A stretch of 64,000 nt of DNA from CAVPTL01 sp963727235 (GTDB lineage: Bacteria; Actinomycetota; Thermoleophilia; Gaiellales; JAICJC01): positions 62,001-126,000 of the forward strand of contig CAVSFZ010000019.1 of assembly GCA_963727235.1 (NCBI GenBank), in the 5' to 3' direction. Below the pieces are notes generated by a model, which saw only the letters and a list, made by a program, of their open reading frames with translations, searched no databases and had not been told where the DNA came from. The position numbers were made by a program, and so were the translations under genes. Of this stretch, positions 53,816 through 64,000 are shown piece after piece. Numbering within the stretch: position 1 is the first letter of the stretch; the number at the start of each line of letters is the position of its first letter.

Positions 53816-56401
53816 ATGGCGACGGTCAAGCAAAAGGCTCCCAAGGACATCAACCTCGACGACGAGCCCGCCCGCCGCTGCGACGTCTTCCTGGTCGACG
53901 GTAACGGGCTCACGTATCGCGCCTTCTACGCACTGCCGGAGGAGCTGCAGACGGTGGAGGGCCAGCCCACCAACGCACTTCTGGGAACCGCCAACATGTT
54001 GATGAAGCTGCTGATGGATTATCGGCCCAAGACGGTGCTGGTGGCCTGGGACGAGCGCTCCGCCGCCCGCACCGCGCTGTCCCCGGAGTACAAATCGCAT
54101 CGCAAGCCAACGCCGGAGCTGCTGAAGCTCCAGCAGCCGTACTTCGAGCCGATCGTGAACGCCTTCGGGTACCGCAACGTCCGAGCCGAGGGGATGGAGG
54201 CCGACGACGTGATCGGCACGCTGTCTGCCCAGTTCGAGCAGGCCGGCCACAACGTGTGCGTGGTGTCGACCGACCGAGACGCGTTCCAGCTGGCCTCCGA
54301 GCAGGTCTGCATCATGATGACTCCCCGCGGGGTGGCCGACGTGGTCGTGTACACGCCCGACCGCATCAGGCAGCGCTACGGCATCACACCGGAGCAGATT
54401 CCCGATTTCATCGCGCTCAAGGGGGATACCTCGGACAACATCGACGGGGTGCCGGGCATCGGCGAGAAGACTGCGGCCGAACTCTTGATCCAGCTCGGCT
54501 CGGTGGAAGGCATCCTCTCGAATCTGGACGCCGTCTCGGGTGACAAGCGACGGGAGTCGCTGCGCACCGGTGCCGACACCGCCCGCAAGTCCAAACAGCT
54601 TGCCACCATCGATCGCAACGTCCCGTTGACGCTCGATCTCGACGACGTGGTGGTCGAGCCGCCTGACCGCTCGGGCATGGCCGAGCTGTTCCGAAAGCTC
54701 GAGTTTCGGGCACTGCTGAAACGCATGGACGAGTTGGAAGAGGCGCTGCCCGGAGCGGCGCCGCTGCCCGCCGAGAAGACGCCCACAGAGTGGCGCGAGG
54801 GCGACCTGTCCGAGCTCGCCGCGATCAGCGGCGAGGTGGGGGTTGCGCCGGCCGGCGAGAACCGTTACGCCATCGCCGCGGCGGATGCTCCGGTGGTGGT
54901 GATCGAAGCCACCGGCCCTCAGCTGGTGTCGGCCTTGGGCCGCACCCGGGTGCTCACCCACGGCCTGCACCTGGCGGGTCTTCAGCCGGCCGGCGATACC
55001 GCGCTGGCGGCCTACCTGGTCGACCCCGGCCGGTCGGACTACTCGGTCGACGACCTCGCCCGCGAACTGGGAGTCGAGATCGAGGTCGGCGCCGACGAGG
55101 AAACCGCCGCCGCTGTGCGCACCGCCGCGGCCTCACTGCGCCTTCATCCGGAGCTGCTGAGCCGCGTGGAGGAGCGGGAGATGGGCGGCCTCTACCGCGA
55201 CATCGAGCTGCCGCTAATTGCGGTGCTGGCCGACATGGAAGCAGCCGGCATCCGGGTGGACATCTACAGGCTGGCCGAGATCGCCGCCAAGCTCGGCGAC
55301 CAGGTCGACGAGCTGGAGGAGCGCGCGTACGAGCTCGCCGGTGGGCCGTTCACGCTCGGCTCTCCCAAGCAGCTCGGCGAGATCCTGTTCGAGCGACTGG
55401 GGCTGCCGGCCGATCGCAAGGGCAAGACCGGCTACTCCACCGACGCCCGGGTGCTCGCCAAGATCCGCGACCTCCACCCGATCGTGGCGGTGATCGAGGC
55501 CTGGCGGGAGCAGTCCAAGCTGCTCAACACCTACGTGCAGCCGCTGCCCGGCCTGGTGGACGAGCGCGACGGCCGCCTGCACACCACCTTCAGCCAGACG
55601 ACCGCCGCCACCGGGCGGCTGTCCTCGATCCGGCCGAACCTCCAGAACATCCCGATCCGCACGCCCCTGGGCCGTGAGATCCGGGGCGCATTCGTGGCCG
55701 AGGACGGCGCTCGGCTGCTGTCGGCCGACTATTCGCAGGTGGAGCTGCGGATCCTTGCGCACCTGTCCGACGAGCCTGCACTCAAGGACGCGTTTGCCCG
55801 CGGTGAGGACATCCACCGCGTGACCGCCGCCGAGGTGCTGGGCAAGCCGGCCGAGTCGCTCACGCGGGAGGAACGAAACCGCGCCAAGGCCGTCAACTTC
55901 GGAATCATCTACGGCATCAGCGCGTTTGGCCTGTCGGAGCAGCTCTCGATCTCTCGCGAGGAAGCTCAGGCCTACATCGACACCTACCTGGCGCGGTTCC
56001 CGCACGTGAACGAGTTCATCAGCCGCACGATCGCATCGGCCAAGGAGCTTGGCTACGTCAGCACGCTGTTCGGCCGCCGTCGCCCGATTCCCGAGCTGCG
56101 AGCGTCCGGCTACCAGACCCGCAGCCTGGGCGAACGGCTGGCGGTCAACACCGTCATGCAGGGGTCGGCCGCCGACATCATCAAGGTGGCCATGATCGGG
56201 TGTCACAACGCCCTGCGCGATACCGGCCGGCGTTCTCGGCTGGTCCTGCAGATCCACGACGAGCTGTTGTTCGAGGTGGTGGAGGGGGAGGTCGGCGCGG
56301 TCAAGCAGATCGTGGTCGAGCACATGACCGGCGCCTATCCGCTGGATCCGCCGCTGGACGTCGATACCGGCGTGGGCACCACCTGGCTGGACGCAAAGTG
56401 A
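53816..56401 (+). CDS. polA: DNA polymerase I
   Basis: 861 aa. Residues 1-300 are the 5'-3' exonuclease (LVDGNGLTYRAFYALP, GMEADDVIGTL, DNIDGVPGIGEKTA). The middle, about 310-470, is a degenerate 3'-5' exonuclease: the D-x-E motif is replaced by VVVIEATG, so proofreading is unlikely. The polymerase has motif A LLSADYSQVELRILAHLS, motif B RNRAKAVNFGIIYG and motif C LVLQIHDELLFEV. The stop overlaps the next gene (GTGA). Confidence 0.97.
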   Translation: MATVKQKAPKDINLDDEPARRCDVFLVDGNGLTYRAFYALPEELQTVEGQPTNALLGTANMLMKLLMDYRPKTVLVAWDERSAARTALSPEYKSHRKPTPELLKLQQPYFEPIVNAFGYRNVRAEGMEADDVIGTLSAQFEQAGHNVCVVSTDRDAFQLASEQVCIMMTPRGVADVVVYTPDRIRQRYGITPEQIPDFIALKGDTSDNIDGVPGIGEKTAAELLIQLGSVEGILSNLDAVSGDKRRESLRTGADTARKSKQLATIDRNVPLTLDLDDVVVEPPDRSGMAELFRKLEFRALLKRMDELEEALPGAAPLPAEKTPTEWREGDLSELAAISGEVGVAPAGENRYAIAAADAPVVVIEATGPQLVSALGRTRVLTHGLHLAGLQPAGDTALAAYLVDPGRSDYSVDDLARELGVEIEVGADEETAAAVRTAAASLRLHPELLSRVEEREMGGLYRDIELPLIAVLADMEAAGIRVDIYRLAEIAAKLGDQVDELEERAYELAGGPFTLGSPKQLGEILFERLGLPADRKGKTGYSTDARVLAKIRDLHPIVAVIEAWREQSKLLNTYVQPLPGLVDERDGRLHTTFSQTTAATGRLSSIRPNLQNIPIRTPLGREIRGAFVAEDGARLLSADYSQVELRILAHLSDEPALKDAFARGEDIHRVTAAEVLGKPAESLTREERNRAKAVNFGIIYGISAFGLSEQLSISREEAQAYIDTYLARFPHVNEFISRTIASAKELGYVSTLFGRRRPIPELRASGYQTRSLGERLAVNTVMQGSAADIIKVAMIGCHNALRDTGRRSRLVLQIHDELLFEVVEGEVGAVKQIVVEHMTGAYPLDPPLDVDTGVGTTWLDAK

Positions 56402-56844
56402 ACGGATGGATTCAGATCTCCGGCACCCTGCACGCGCTTCCCGCTCGGCGCGGCGACGAGGAGGGCACCTACCTGTGGATCGACGCGGGGGAGCATCGTG
56501 AGCACCTCGAGGTGGAGCTGTTCCTGGCGGCGGTGGCACCCGATCAGCTGGATGCTGCGATGGGTGTCGGGGTCGGCATGGTGCGCGACATCCACGGCGA
56601 GCACAGCGGCAGCGTCCGGTTGGAGTTCGGACGGGTACGCGAACACGACGGCGTCGTGTCGGCAAACGGTGTGGGAATCGAGGCAGACATTCGGTTTGTG
56701 CTCGACCATCACCCGCCCACGGGCGGCTTTTGCGCCCGCTGTGGGTCGGAGCTCGAGCTGCCTGTGGTGGCGGTGATCACGCCTCCCGACGGGGGCATGA
56801 TCGCGACCGCAGAGGGGCACTGCAAGGAATGCGGCGCCGAGTAG
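56398..56844 (+). CDS. Hypothetical protein with C-terminal zinc ribbon
   Basis: 148 aa, unrecognised. The first about 100 residues look beta-rich (WIQISGTLHALPARRGDEEG, LRLEFGRV-like strands). The end carries two CxxC knuckles, CARCG and CKEC, in the usual zinc-ribbon arrangement. The GTG overlaps the polA stop and the coding end overlaps the lipoprotein gene, so the three may share an mRNA. A nucleic-acid or protein-contact role is possible. Confidence 0.72.
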   Translation: MNGWIQISGTLHALPARRGDEEGTYLWIDAGEHREHLEVELFLAAVAPDQLDAAMGVGVGMVRDIHGEHSGSVRLEFGRVREHDGVVSANGVGIEADIRFVLDHHPPTGGFCARCGSELELPVVAVITPPDGGMIATAEGHCKECGAE

Positions 56845-57956
56845 CCGCCGTAGCTGCGGCGGCGTTCATGGCGGCGATGGCCACCGGCTGTCTGGGGCGG
56901 GGTGCCTCGGCTCCGACATCGACGTGTGAGAACACCAAGCGCCCGGCGGTGTCGATGGCGGTGCGGCTCAGCGCCCCGCCGAGCGAGCATGCGGCCGACT
57001 GCGTGGCCCGAGCCCAGTCAGCGGTGTTCGGCGTGGGCGCGTGGGGCGACCGCACGCACGACATGCTCGCGATCAATCCGACGCTGCAGCTGTGGGAGGC
57101 GCGGTCGCTGATGTATGCCTGTAACGGCTGCCCCCAGGCGGTGTTCTCGAGGAGATGGATCTCGCGCAACCATCCGGAGTGGATCCTCCACACCGCCGAG
57201 GGCAACGTGGTTCACCCGGTCGGGCAACCCGATGAGATCCTGCTCAACTTCGCCAACCTCAACTACCAGACGCTGTGGGCGCAGCGGGTTGCCGGTGAGT
57301 TGGAGCGGGACGGCTGGACCGGCGTGAACGTGATCGATGCGGACAACGACCCCGATTGGGATGGGGTGCCGGTCGACCACGCCGGCCGGCCGATCACTCC
57401 CCCGGTGCAGCGCAACTATCTTGGCCATGCGCTCGAGGTGACCCGCGCGGTGATCAAGACCAGCGGGTTTCGGCTGGCCGCCCAAAACGGCCCTGCCTCG
57501 ATCGTCGACAGCGGCCAGATCAACAGCACCGACTCCGTCAGCGTGGGCCGGGGATTCGCCCTGCTGACCGGCCCAGCCTGGACGGAGCTGTTCAACTACT
57601 TCCACGTGGCCTTCGGGTACCGGGCGGCGCCGGTGGTGTGGGATGACGACCAGCGCCTGACCAGGGCTCAGCGTGTGTACGGCCTGGCCAGCTATCTGCT
57701 GGTGCAGACCGGGCTGTCGGTGTACGGCGTGCGTGGGCCTCTGAACCCGCTCTACCAGACCGACCTGGGCGACAAGGACGAGGGCGAGCCGATCGCCCAG
57801 GGGGCGGCGTGGACGCGCGAATATCCGTCCGGCGACGTCGCGGTGAACCCCTCTGCGGCGCCGGCCAAGGTGGCCTTCAACGGCTACCCGAAGCTCACTC
57901 TGCCCCCGTTTTCCGCGGCCATCCTGGCCGGCAAGCGAGTGATTCGCAGCTGGTGA
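56829..57956 (+). CDS. Lipoprotein resembling putative glycoside hydrolases (GHL15-like)
   Basis: 375 aa. The signal peptide MRRRVAAVAAAAFMAAMATGC ends at a lipobox-like Cys, suggesting a lipid-anchored exported protein. The body has AQSAVFGVGAWG, ISRNHPEWILHTAEGNVVHP, LLNFANLNYQTLWAQRV, GVNVIDADNDPDWDGV and a late FNYFHVAFGYRAAPVVWDDD. This Asp-rich barrel pattern recalls the putative glycoside hydrolase families annotated in actinobacteria. The substrate is unknown. ATG 56829, inside the previous gene, has AAGGA overlapping just upstream. Confidence 0.75.
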   Translation: MRRRVAAVAAAAFMAAMATGCLGRGASAPTSTCENTKRPAVSMAVRLSAPPSEHAADCVARAQSAVFGVGAWGDRTHDMLAINPTLQLWEARSLMYACNGCPQAVFSRRWISRNHPEWILHTAEGNVVHPVGQPDEILLNFANLNYQTLWAQRVAGELERDGWTGVNVIDADNDPDWDGVPVDHAGRPITPPVQRNYLGHALEVTRAVIKTSGFRLAAQNGPASIVDSGQINSTDSVSVGRGFALLTGPAWTELFNYFHVAFGYRAAPVVWDDDQRLTRAQRVYGLASYLLVQTGLSVYGVRGPLNPLYQTDLGDKDEGEPIAQGAAWTREYPSGDVAVNPSAAPAKVAFNGYPKLTLPPFSAAILAGKRVIRSW

Positions 57957-57991
57957 TCTGGGCCACCGCCGGTGGTCACGCCCTGCGCTTG

Positions 57992-57997
57992 TATAAT
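57992..57997 (+). promoter_or_regulatory. -10 element of rpsA
   Basis: A perfect TATAAT about 75 nt upstream of ATG 58073, the best -10 of the window, giving a long leader of about 69 nt. AAAGGA (58054-58059) is 13 nt from the start, rather distant. No good -35 is visible. Confidence 0.65.
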
Positions 57998-58072
57998 GCC
58001 CGCGACGCTCGGCCAGCCCGTGCTGCGGGCGCGTGCGTGCGACCCATACCTTCAAAGGACTGATCCCCACTA

Positions 58073-59560
58073 ATGCAATCGACCGAACACGAGCAGGACG
58101 AAGCGCTGGACACCTGGATGATCGAGGTGGACGGCGTGATGGTGCCCGATTACGACCGCACGTTGACGAACTTCAACGAAGGCGATGTCGTATCCGGCAA
58201 AGTCGTGCGCGTGGACAAAGACGAGATCCTGGTCGACATCGGGTACAAGTCCGAAGGCGTCATCCCGATCGCCGAGCTGTCGATCCGCCGCTCGGTCAAT
58301 CCTGACGAAGAGGTCGCTCTGGGCGATGAGATCGACGCGCTGGTGCTCCAGAAAGAGGACACCGAAGGCCGTTTGATCCTGTCCAAGAAGCGGGCGCGGT
58401 TCGAGAAGGCCTGGAAGCGGATCGAAGCGGCCGCCGAGAGCGGCGAGCCGGTCGAGGGCTCCGTCATCGAAGTGGTCAAGGGCGGCCTGATCATCGACCT
58501 GGGCGTGCGCGGCTTCCTGCCCGCCTCGCTGGTCGACATCCGCCGGGTGCAAGATCTGGAGGAGTACCGCGATCAGACTCTGCGCTGCAAGGTGATCGAG
58601 CTCAACCGCAGCCGAAACAACGTCGTGCTCTCCCGCCGGGCGGTGCTCGAGGAGGAGCGCAAGGAGCAGCGCCAGCAGATCCTCGACCGACTGTCACCGG
58701 GCGTCGAGGTGGAAGGCGTGATCTCCAACATCGTCGACTTCGGCGCATTCGTCGATCTTGATGGCATCGACGGGCTGATCCATATCTCCGAACTGTCCTG
58801 GAGCCACGTCAACCACCCGTCGGAGATCCTCGAAATTGGCCAGAAGGTGAACGTCAAGGTGCTGGATGTCGATCGCGATCGGCAGCGGATCTCGCTGGGC
58901 CTGAAGCAGACCCAGACCGACCCGTGGCAGAAGGTGATCGACGAATGCAGCCAGAACGACGTCGTCACCGGCCGTATCACCAAGGTGGTCACGTTCGGCG
59001 CGTTCGCCGAGATCGTGTCCGGCGTGGAAGGCCTGATTCACATCTCCGAGCTGGCTGAGCATCACGTCGAGAACCCCCGGGAGGTCGTCAACCAGGGCGA
59101 CGCGGTGAACGTCAAGATCATTGAGATCGATGCCGAGCGGCGGCGGCTGTCACTGTCGCTGCGCCGGGTGGAGCCGGGCGAGCCGGTCAAGACGATCGAT
59201 CTCGGCCTCGCCGGATCGTCGGTCTCGACCGTGCCCGTTCCTGAGCTGGGCCTGTCGGACGAGGTGTTCGCCGACGACGTCGCCGACGAATCGGACGAGG
59301 CCGAACTCGAGCCGGTCGCCGACACTCCCGACGACGCAGAGGGCGATGAGGCCGCACACGAGCCTGAAGCCGTCGAGGCTGAGCCGGAGGCGGTTGAGCC
59401 CCCGGTCGACGAGGAGCCGCAGGCCGAGGCGGAGGTCAAGGTCGAGGTCGAAGTGGAAGCCGACCCAGACAGCCCCGAAAACGGTGTGACCGAGGTTGCC
59501 GAAGAGATCGGCGAGGTCGACGCCGAGGCCGAGGCCGAGCCGGCCCCAGTCGAGGAGTAG
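58073..59560 (+). CDS. rpsA: 30S ribosomal protein S1
   Basis: 495 aa with four S1 OB-fold repeats at about residues 35-105, 120-188, 205-275 and 290-362. Examples are GDVVSGKVVRVDKDEILVDI, EGVISNIVDFGAFVDLDG and GRITKVVTFGAFAEI, each followed by IHISELS-type strands. The last about 120 residues are highly acidic (repeated Glu/Ala/Val). Four repeats rather than six is usual in actinobacteria. S1 captures structured leadered mRNAs, noteworthy in a genome that appears rich in leaderless transcripts. Confidence 0.95.
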   Translation: MQSTEHEQDEALDTWMIEVDGVMVPDYDRTLTNFNEGDVVSGKVVRVDKDEILVDIGYKSEGVIPIAELSIRRSVNPDEEVALGDEIDALVLQKEDTEGRLILSKKRARFEKAWKRIEAAAESGEPVEGSVIEVVKGGLIIDLGVRGFLPASLVDIRRVQDLEEYRDQTLRCKVIELNRSRNNVVLSRRAVLEEERKEQRQQILDRLSPGVEVEGVISNIVDFGAFVDLDGIDGLIHISELSWSHVNHPSEILEIGQKVNVKVLDVDRDRQRISLGLKQTQTDPWQKVIDECSQNDVVTGRITKVVTFGAFAEIVSGVEGLIHISELAEHHVENPREVVNQGDAVNVKIIEIDAERRRLSLSLRRVEPGEPVKTIDLGLAGSSVSTVPVPELGLSDEVFADDVADESDEAELEPVADTPDDAEGDEAAHEPEAVEAEPEAVEPPVDEEPQAEAEVKVEVEVEADPDSPENGVTEVAEEIGEVDAEAEAEPAPVEE

Positions 59561-59564
59561 CGGT

Positions 59565-60146
59565 GTGCGGCGGCCTCTGCGGGTCGTCGGCCTGACCGGC
59601 GGGATCGGGGCCGGGAAGACCGAGGCGCTCGAGGCCTTTCGCCGCCACGGCGCGGCAACGCTCTCCAGCGACGAGATCGTGCACGGCCTGTACGACTCTC
59701 CCGAGGTGCGCTCCGCCGTCGCGGAACACTTCGGCCGGCAGGTGATGCGCGCCGACGGTAGCGTCGACCGGTCTCTCGTGGCCGACCGCGTGTTTGCCGA
59801 CGCCGACGAGCGCCGCTGGCTGGAGCAGCTGCTGCTGCCGATGATCGCGGCGGAGTTCGAGCGCTGGCGCGACGGAGAGCTCGAACGTGGGGCGGCGCTG
59901 TTGGTGCACGAGGCGCCCACCCTGTTCGAGGCGGGGCTGGAGCACCGCTATGACGCGGTCGTGACCATCACCGCTCCGACCGAGCTGCGGGAGTCCCGAC
60001 GACCCGGCGCCGCCGTGCGCATGGATCACCAGCTGCCCGAGGCGGACAAGGCCGCGCGCAGCGACTTCGTCTATGTCAACGACGGCGACCTGGCCGAGCT
60101 CGACCGGTTCGTGCAGTCGGTGATCGAGCGCTGCCGACAGCCATGA
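59565..60146 (+). CDS. coaE: Dephospho-CoA kinase
   Basis: 193 aa, final step of CoA synthesis. Walker A is VGLTGGIGAGKTEALEAF near residue 7, the CoA-site Asp lies in LSSDEIVHGLY, HEAPTLFEAGLEHRYD is the family's VPLLFEsgl motif, and ADKAARSDFVYVND ends the lid region. The segment between the lid arginines is shorter than usual. GTG 59565 has GAGGAG 7 nt upstream, spanning the rpsA stop. Confidence 0.92.
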   Translation: MRRPLRVVGLTGGIGAGKTEALEAFRRHGAATLSSDEIVHGLYDSPEVRSAVAEHFGRQVMRADGSVDRSLVADRVFADADERRWLEQLLLPMIAAEFERWRDGELERGAALLVHEAPTLFEAGLEHRYDAVVTITAPTELRESRRPGAAVRMDHQLPEADKAARSDFVYVNDGDLAELDRFVQSVIERCRQP

Positions 60147-60706
60147 GGCGGCTGCTGATGATCGCGCTGATTGCGGCCGGGGCGGTGATCGCCGCGGCGG
60201 TGTACGTGCAGCACAGCCAGCCGAACTGGTACGTGCAGCTGCGCTACCCGCTGCACTACCAGTCGACGATCACCGGATACGGCAAGATCTACCATCTCGA
60301 TCCCGCGCTGCTCGCGGCGGTGATCTACGAGGAGTCGCGGTTTCGGCCGAAGACCGAATCTTCGGCAGGTGCGATCGGGCTGATGCAGCTGCTGCCCTCG
60401 ACGGCCAGGGGCATCGCCATCCGCACCGGCGGCAAGCACTTCAAGATCCCCGACGACCTCGAGAACCCCGACCTCAACGTGCGCTACGGCAGCTGGTACC
60501 TCGACCACCTGCGGCAGCACTATCACGGGCGCACTGCGCTGGCGTTGGCGGCCTACAACGCCGGTCAGGCGAACGTCGACCGCTGGCTGCAAGAGCGGCA
60601 GTCGCCCTTGATCCAGTTTGCAGCGACCCGAGACTACGTCTCCGACGTGCTGCGCCTGCAGAAGCTGTACCGGCGGGCGTACGCCGAGCAACTCGGTTAC
60701 CGCTGA
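60143..60706 (+). CDS. Membrane-anchored lytic transglycosylase (SLT domain)
   Basis: 187 aa. A single N-terminal helix (LLMIALIAAGAVIAAAVYV) anchors or exports the protein. The SLT domain has the catalytic Glu in AAVIYEESRFRPKTESSAGAIGLMQLLPSTA, then RYGSWYLDHLRQ and LALAAYNAGQANVDRWL. It cleaves peptidoglycan to 1,6-anhydro ends. The ATG overlaps the coaE stop. It ends 7 bp before the convergent GNAT gene. Confidence 0.93.
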   Translation: MRRLLMIALIAAGAVIAAAVYVQHSQPNWYVQLRYPLHYQSTITGYGKIYHLDPALLAAVIYEESRFRPKTESSAGAIGLMQLLPSTARGIAIRTGGKHFKIPDDLENPDLNVRYGSWYLDHLRQHYHGRTALALAAYNAGQANVDRWLQERQSPLIQFAATRDYVSDVLRLQKLYRRAYAEQLGYR

Positions 60707-60713
60707 TCCCCTC

Positions 60714-61280
60714 CTAGTCGCTCGCCAACCGCGAGAACATCACCAGATCGACGCGCTCGCCCCGCTGCACGCCGTAGCGCCTGAGGACGCCCTCGCGGGT
60801 AAAGCCGCATTTCGCGGCAACCCGCTGTGACGCAGGGTTGTCGAGGTGCGTGGTCAGCTGTACCCGCTCGATCGCGAGTCGCTGGAACGCCCACTCGCAC
60901 ACGAGTTGCACCGCCCGCGTCATCACCCCGCGGCCTCGCGCCGGGGGCGCGGTCATGTATCCAACCTCGGCCGCACCGGTGACCGCGGTGGAGGTGAGCA
61001 GATGCAGGCCGATGCTTGCGATCGGTGGTTGGCTGATCTGATCGACGACGGCGAACGACGCGCTCTCCCCGGCGGCCAGGTTGATCGGATGGGTGGCCAG
61101 CCAGTCTTCGGCATCGGTCGCGGTGTACGGCGTGGGCACGGTCGTGAACCGCACCGACTGGGGGTCGTTGCACATCTCCACCAGCGCGGGGATGTCGGCC
61201 TGTGTCCAGGGCCGCAGCGTGATCAAGCCGTCGCTCAGCGGGGGATCGGGCAGGATGATGGGGGGAGTGGGTTCGGCCAT
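60714..61280 (-). CDS. GNAT N-acetyltransferase (RimJ/RimL-like)
   Basis: 188 aa. Motifs are LITLRPWTQADIPALVEMCND at the start, EVGYMTAPPARGRGVMTRAV (acetyl-CoA pyrophosphate loop RGRGV) and THLDNPASQRVAAKCGFTREGVLRRYG, typical of the RimJ/RimL group that acetylates protein N-termini or small amines. ATG 61280 is preferred because TACGGT (61296-61291) ends 10 nt upstream; the frame beyond it crosses the uvrB promoter. Confidence 0.9.
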   Translation of the reverse strand: MAEPTPPIILPDPPLSDGLITLRPWTQADIPALVEMCNDPQSVRFTTVPTPYTATDAEDWLATHPINLAAGESASFAVVDQISQPPIASIGLHLLTSTAVTGAAEVGYMTAPPARGRGVMTRAVQLVCEWAFQRLAIERVQLTTHLDNPASQRVAAKCGFTREGVLRRYGVQRGERVDLVMFSRLASD

Positions 61281-61290
61281 CGCACCCCGA

Positions 61291-61300
61291 ACCGTACAAT
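61291..61300. promoter_or_regulatory. Overlapping divergent -10 elements of GNAT and uvrB
   Basis: Within ACCGTACAAT, plus-strand TACAAT (61295-61300) ends exactly 6 nt before uvrB ATG 61307. Minus-strand TACGGT (61296-61291) ends 10 nt before GNAT ATG 61280. The elements share 2 bp. Confidence 0.55.
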
Positions 61301-61306
61301 GCGGAC

Positions 61307-63313
<2,007 letters not shown>

Positions 63314-63316
63314 CGG

Positions 63317-64000
63317 TTACTCGGGGTCGACCGGGCGCGTCTGCTTGAAGCGCCGGATCGCCAGCCGCGCCTGCAGCTGGTGCTGCTCGGCTCGGCTCTG
63401 AGCGCGGGCGTGGGCGACGTCGGGCTGACGCTGCGGGTCGACCTCGGCGATCGGGTGGTCCTCTGCGCTGAGCCGACCGACCGCGTTGCGATCCCACTCG
63501 TGTAGAAACGAGAGGTCGGCGGCCACGCGGTAGCGTGCCAGCGGGGCGGGGTCGACCCGCCGCACACGCGCCTCCAGCGTGACGGGCCGCTCGCCGACGC
63601 TGATGGTGATCATCAGCTCGTCGCCGGCGCTGCAGGCCAGCTCGGTCAGGAAGGCGATGGTCGACTCGGAGATGTCGGCCAGCCACACGTGCACCTCGTC
63701 GCCGATCGGAAGCCGTGACGACCACAGCACGGTGGCGTAGGCGTCACCGTCCATCTGCACACGGGAGACCTCGCGCTTGCCGGCGCGGCTCTGGAACCCC
63801 ACCACGTTCAGGTAGAGCATCGTCTGCCCGTCCACCTGGTAGAACGACTTGGTGACCTGCAGCAGCACGTCGCGCCCGGCGCCGTTACCGTCGCGCAGCT
63901 CCACAACCAGGTCGAGGCCGTCTTCCATCAGCGACTGGGGGCCGTATCCGATCAGTTTTCCGCGGTCGACGGAGGCCAGCAGGAGGTCAGCGGAGCCGAC
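63317..64000 (-). CDS. PilZ/YcgR-like protein, N-terminus beyond the window
   Basis: At least 227 aa; the frame is open to the edge, with LLLASVDRGKLIGYGPQSL before the first internal ATG at 63928. Beta-rich segments follow: DVLLQVTKSFYQVDGQTMLYLNVVG, SRVQMDGDAYATVLW, DEVHVWLADISESTIAFLT (the family's (D/N)xSxxG position reads DISES) and YRVAADLSFLHEWDR. It is probably the C-terminal part of a PilZ-type protein or a relative with a weakened c-di-GMP site. It ends 3 bp from uvrB. Confidence 0.6.
   Translation of the reverse strand, partial: VGSADLLLASVDRGKLIGYGPQSLMEDGLDLVVELRDGNGAGRDVLLQVTKSFYQVDGQTMLYLNVVGFQSRAGKREVSRVQMDGDAYATVLWSSRLPIGDEVHVWLADISESTIAFLTELACSAGDELMITISVGERPVTLEARVRRVDPAPLARYRVAADLSFLHEWDRNAVGRLSAEDHPIAEVDPQRQPDVAHARAQSRAEQHQLQARLAIRRFKQTRPVDPE

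Overview
The window is a G+C-rich bacterial chromosome segment with a mostly housekeeping gene content and very tight packing. Gene order (rpmA-obgE-nadD-rsfS; comEA-comEC-holA with rpsT; lepA-hemW-hrcA; dnaJ-prmA-rsmE-mtaB-yqeY-phoH-ybeY-dgkA-cdd-era; polA-rpsA-coaE-uvrB), the many GTG/TTG starts and the dense leaderless promoters point to Actinomycetota. My best guess is class Thermoleophilia; this is inference from layout, not a phylogenetic result. No phage, insertion sequence, transposase, rRNA or CRISPR array was seen.

Layout. 1-4786: ribosome-assembly/NAD cluster (rpmA end, obgE, nadD, orphan histidine kinase, rsfS, two small genes, tRNA-Ala). 4815-7603: minus-strand genes (MFS transporter fused to a cyclic-nucleotide-binding domain, muconolactone-isomerase-like protein, secreted IPT/TIG protein). 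7797-16069: a molybdoenzyme-flavoured block. It holds a NuoE-NuoF fusion and an Fe-S subunit like the N-terminus of formate dehydrogenase alpha but without the catalytic subunit, then fdhD, mobA and a PHP-domain gene. On the minus strand an overlapping operon encodes MsrA, a Tat-exported sulfite-oxidase-like protein and cytochrome b, followed by an amidase. 16087-33163: MBL hydrolase, membrane protein, CorA, leuS, comEA/comEC, Rrf2, holA, rpsT, murJ, a hydrolase lacking its nucleophile, lepA, hemW, hrcA and a GT87 glycosyltransferase with a decayed duplicate end. 33164-35172: the most accessory-looking island, AT-richer than its surroundings. It contains an HTH-TPR (RRNPP-like) regulator carrying a 1-nt frameshift, and a 38-codon secreted-type peptide gene with the best Shine-Dalgarno of the window. 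35217-45491: dnaJ-to-era cluster, deoC and a TrpC-like protein. 45488-53768: PPi-type phosphofructokinase, PilZ protein, TetR, small genes, tRNA-Leu, YbdK-type ligase, glnA, an enoyl-CoA-hydratase homologue and malic enzyme. 53816-64000: polA, zinc-ribbon protein, lipoprotein glycosidase-like gene, rpsA, coaE, lytic transglycosylase, GNAT, uvrB and a partial PilZ-family gene.

Three non-coding patterns cut across these genes. (1) About 26 genes have a TANNNT-type -10 hexamer ending only 6-10 nt before the start codon, implying leaderless mRNAs; twelve of them have exactly 6 nt. Several divergent pairs share overlapping -10 elements. (2) A family of perfect 29-31 bp palindromes (five copies, three loci) lies only between convergent genes, and its arms supply the stop codons of the neighbouring ORFs. 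Two loci carry the same 31+17+29 bp tandem arrangement. (3) The other seven convergent junctions have essentially no intergenic space. The best candidates for undescribed biology are the HTH-TPR/peptide locus, the stop-codon palindromes, and the two incomplete or rewired molybdoenzyme modules.
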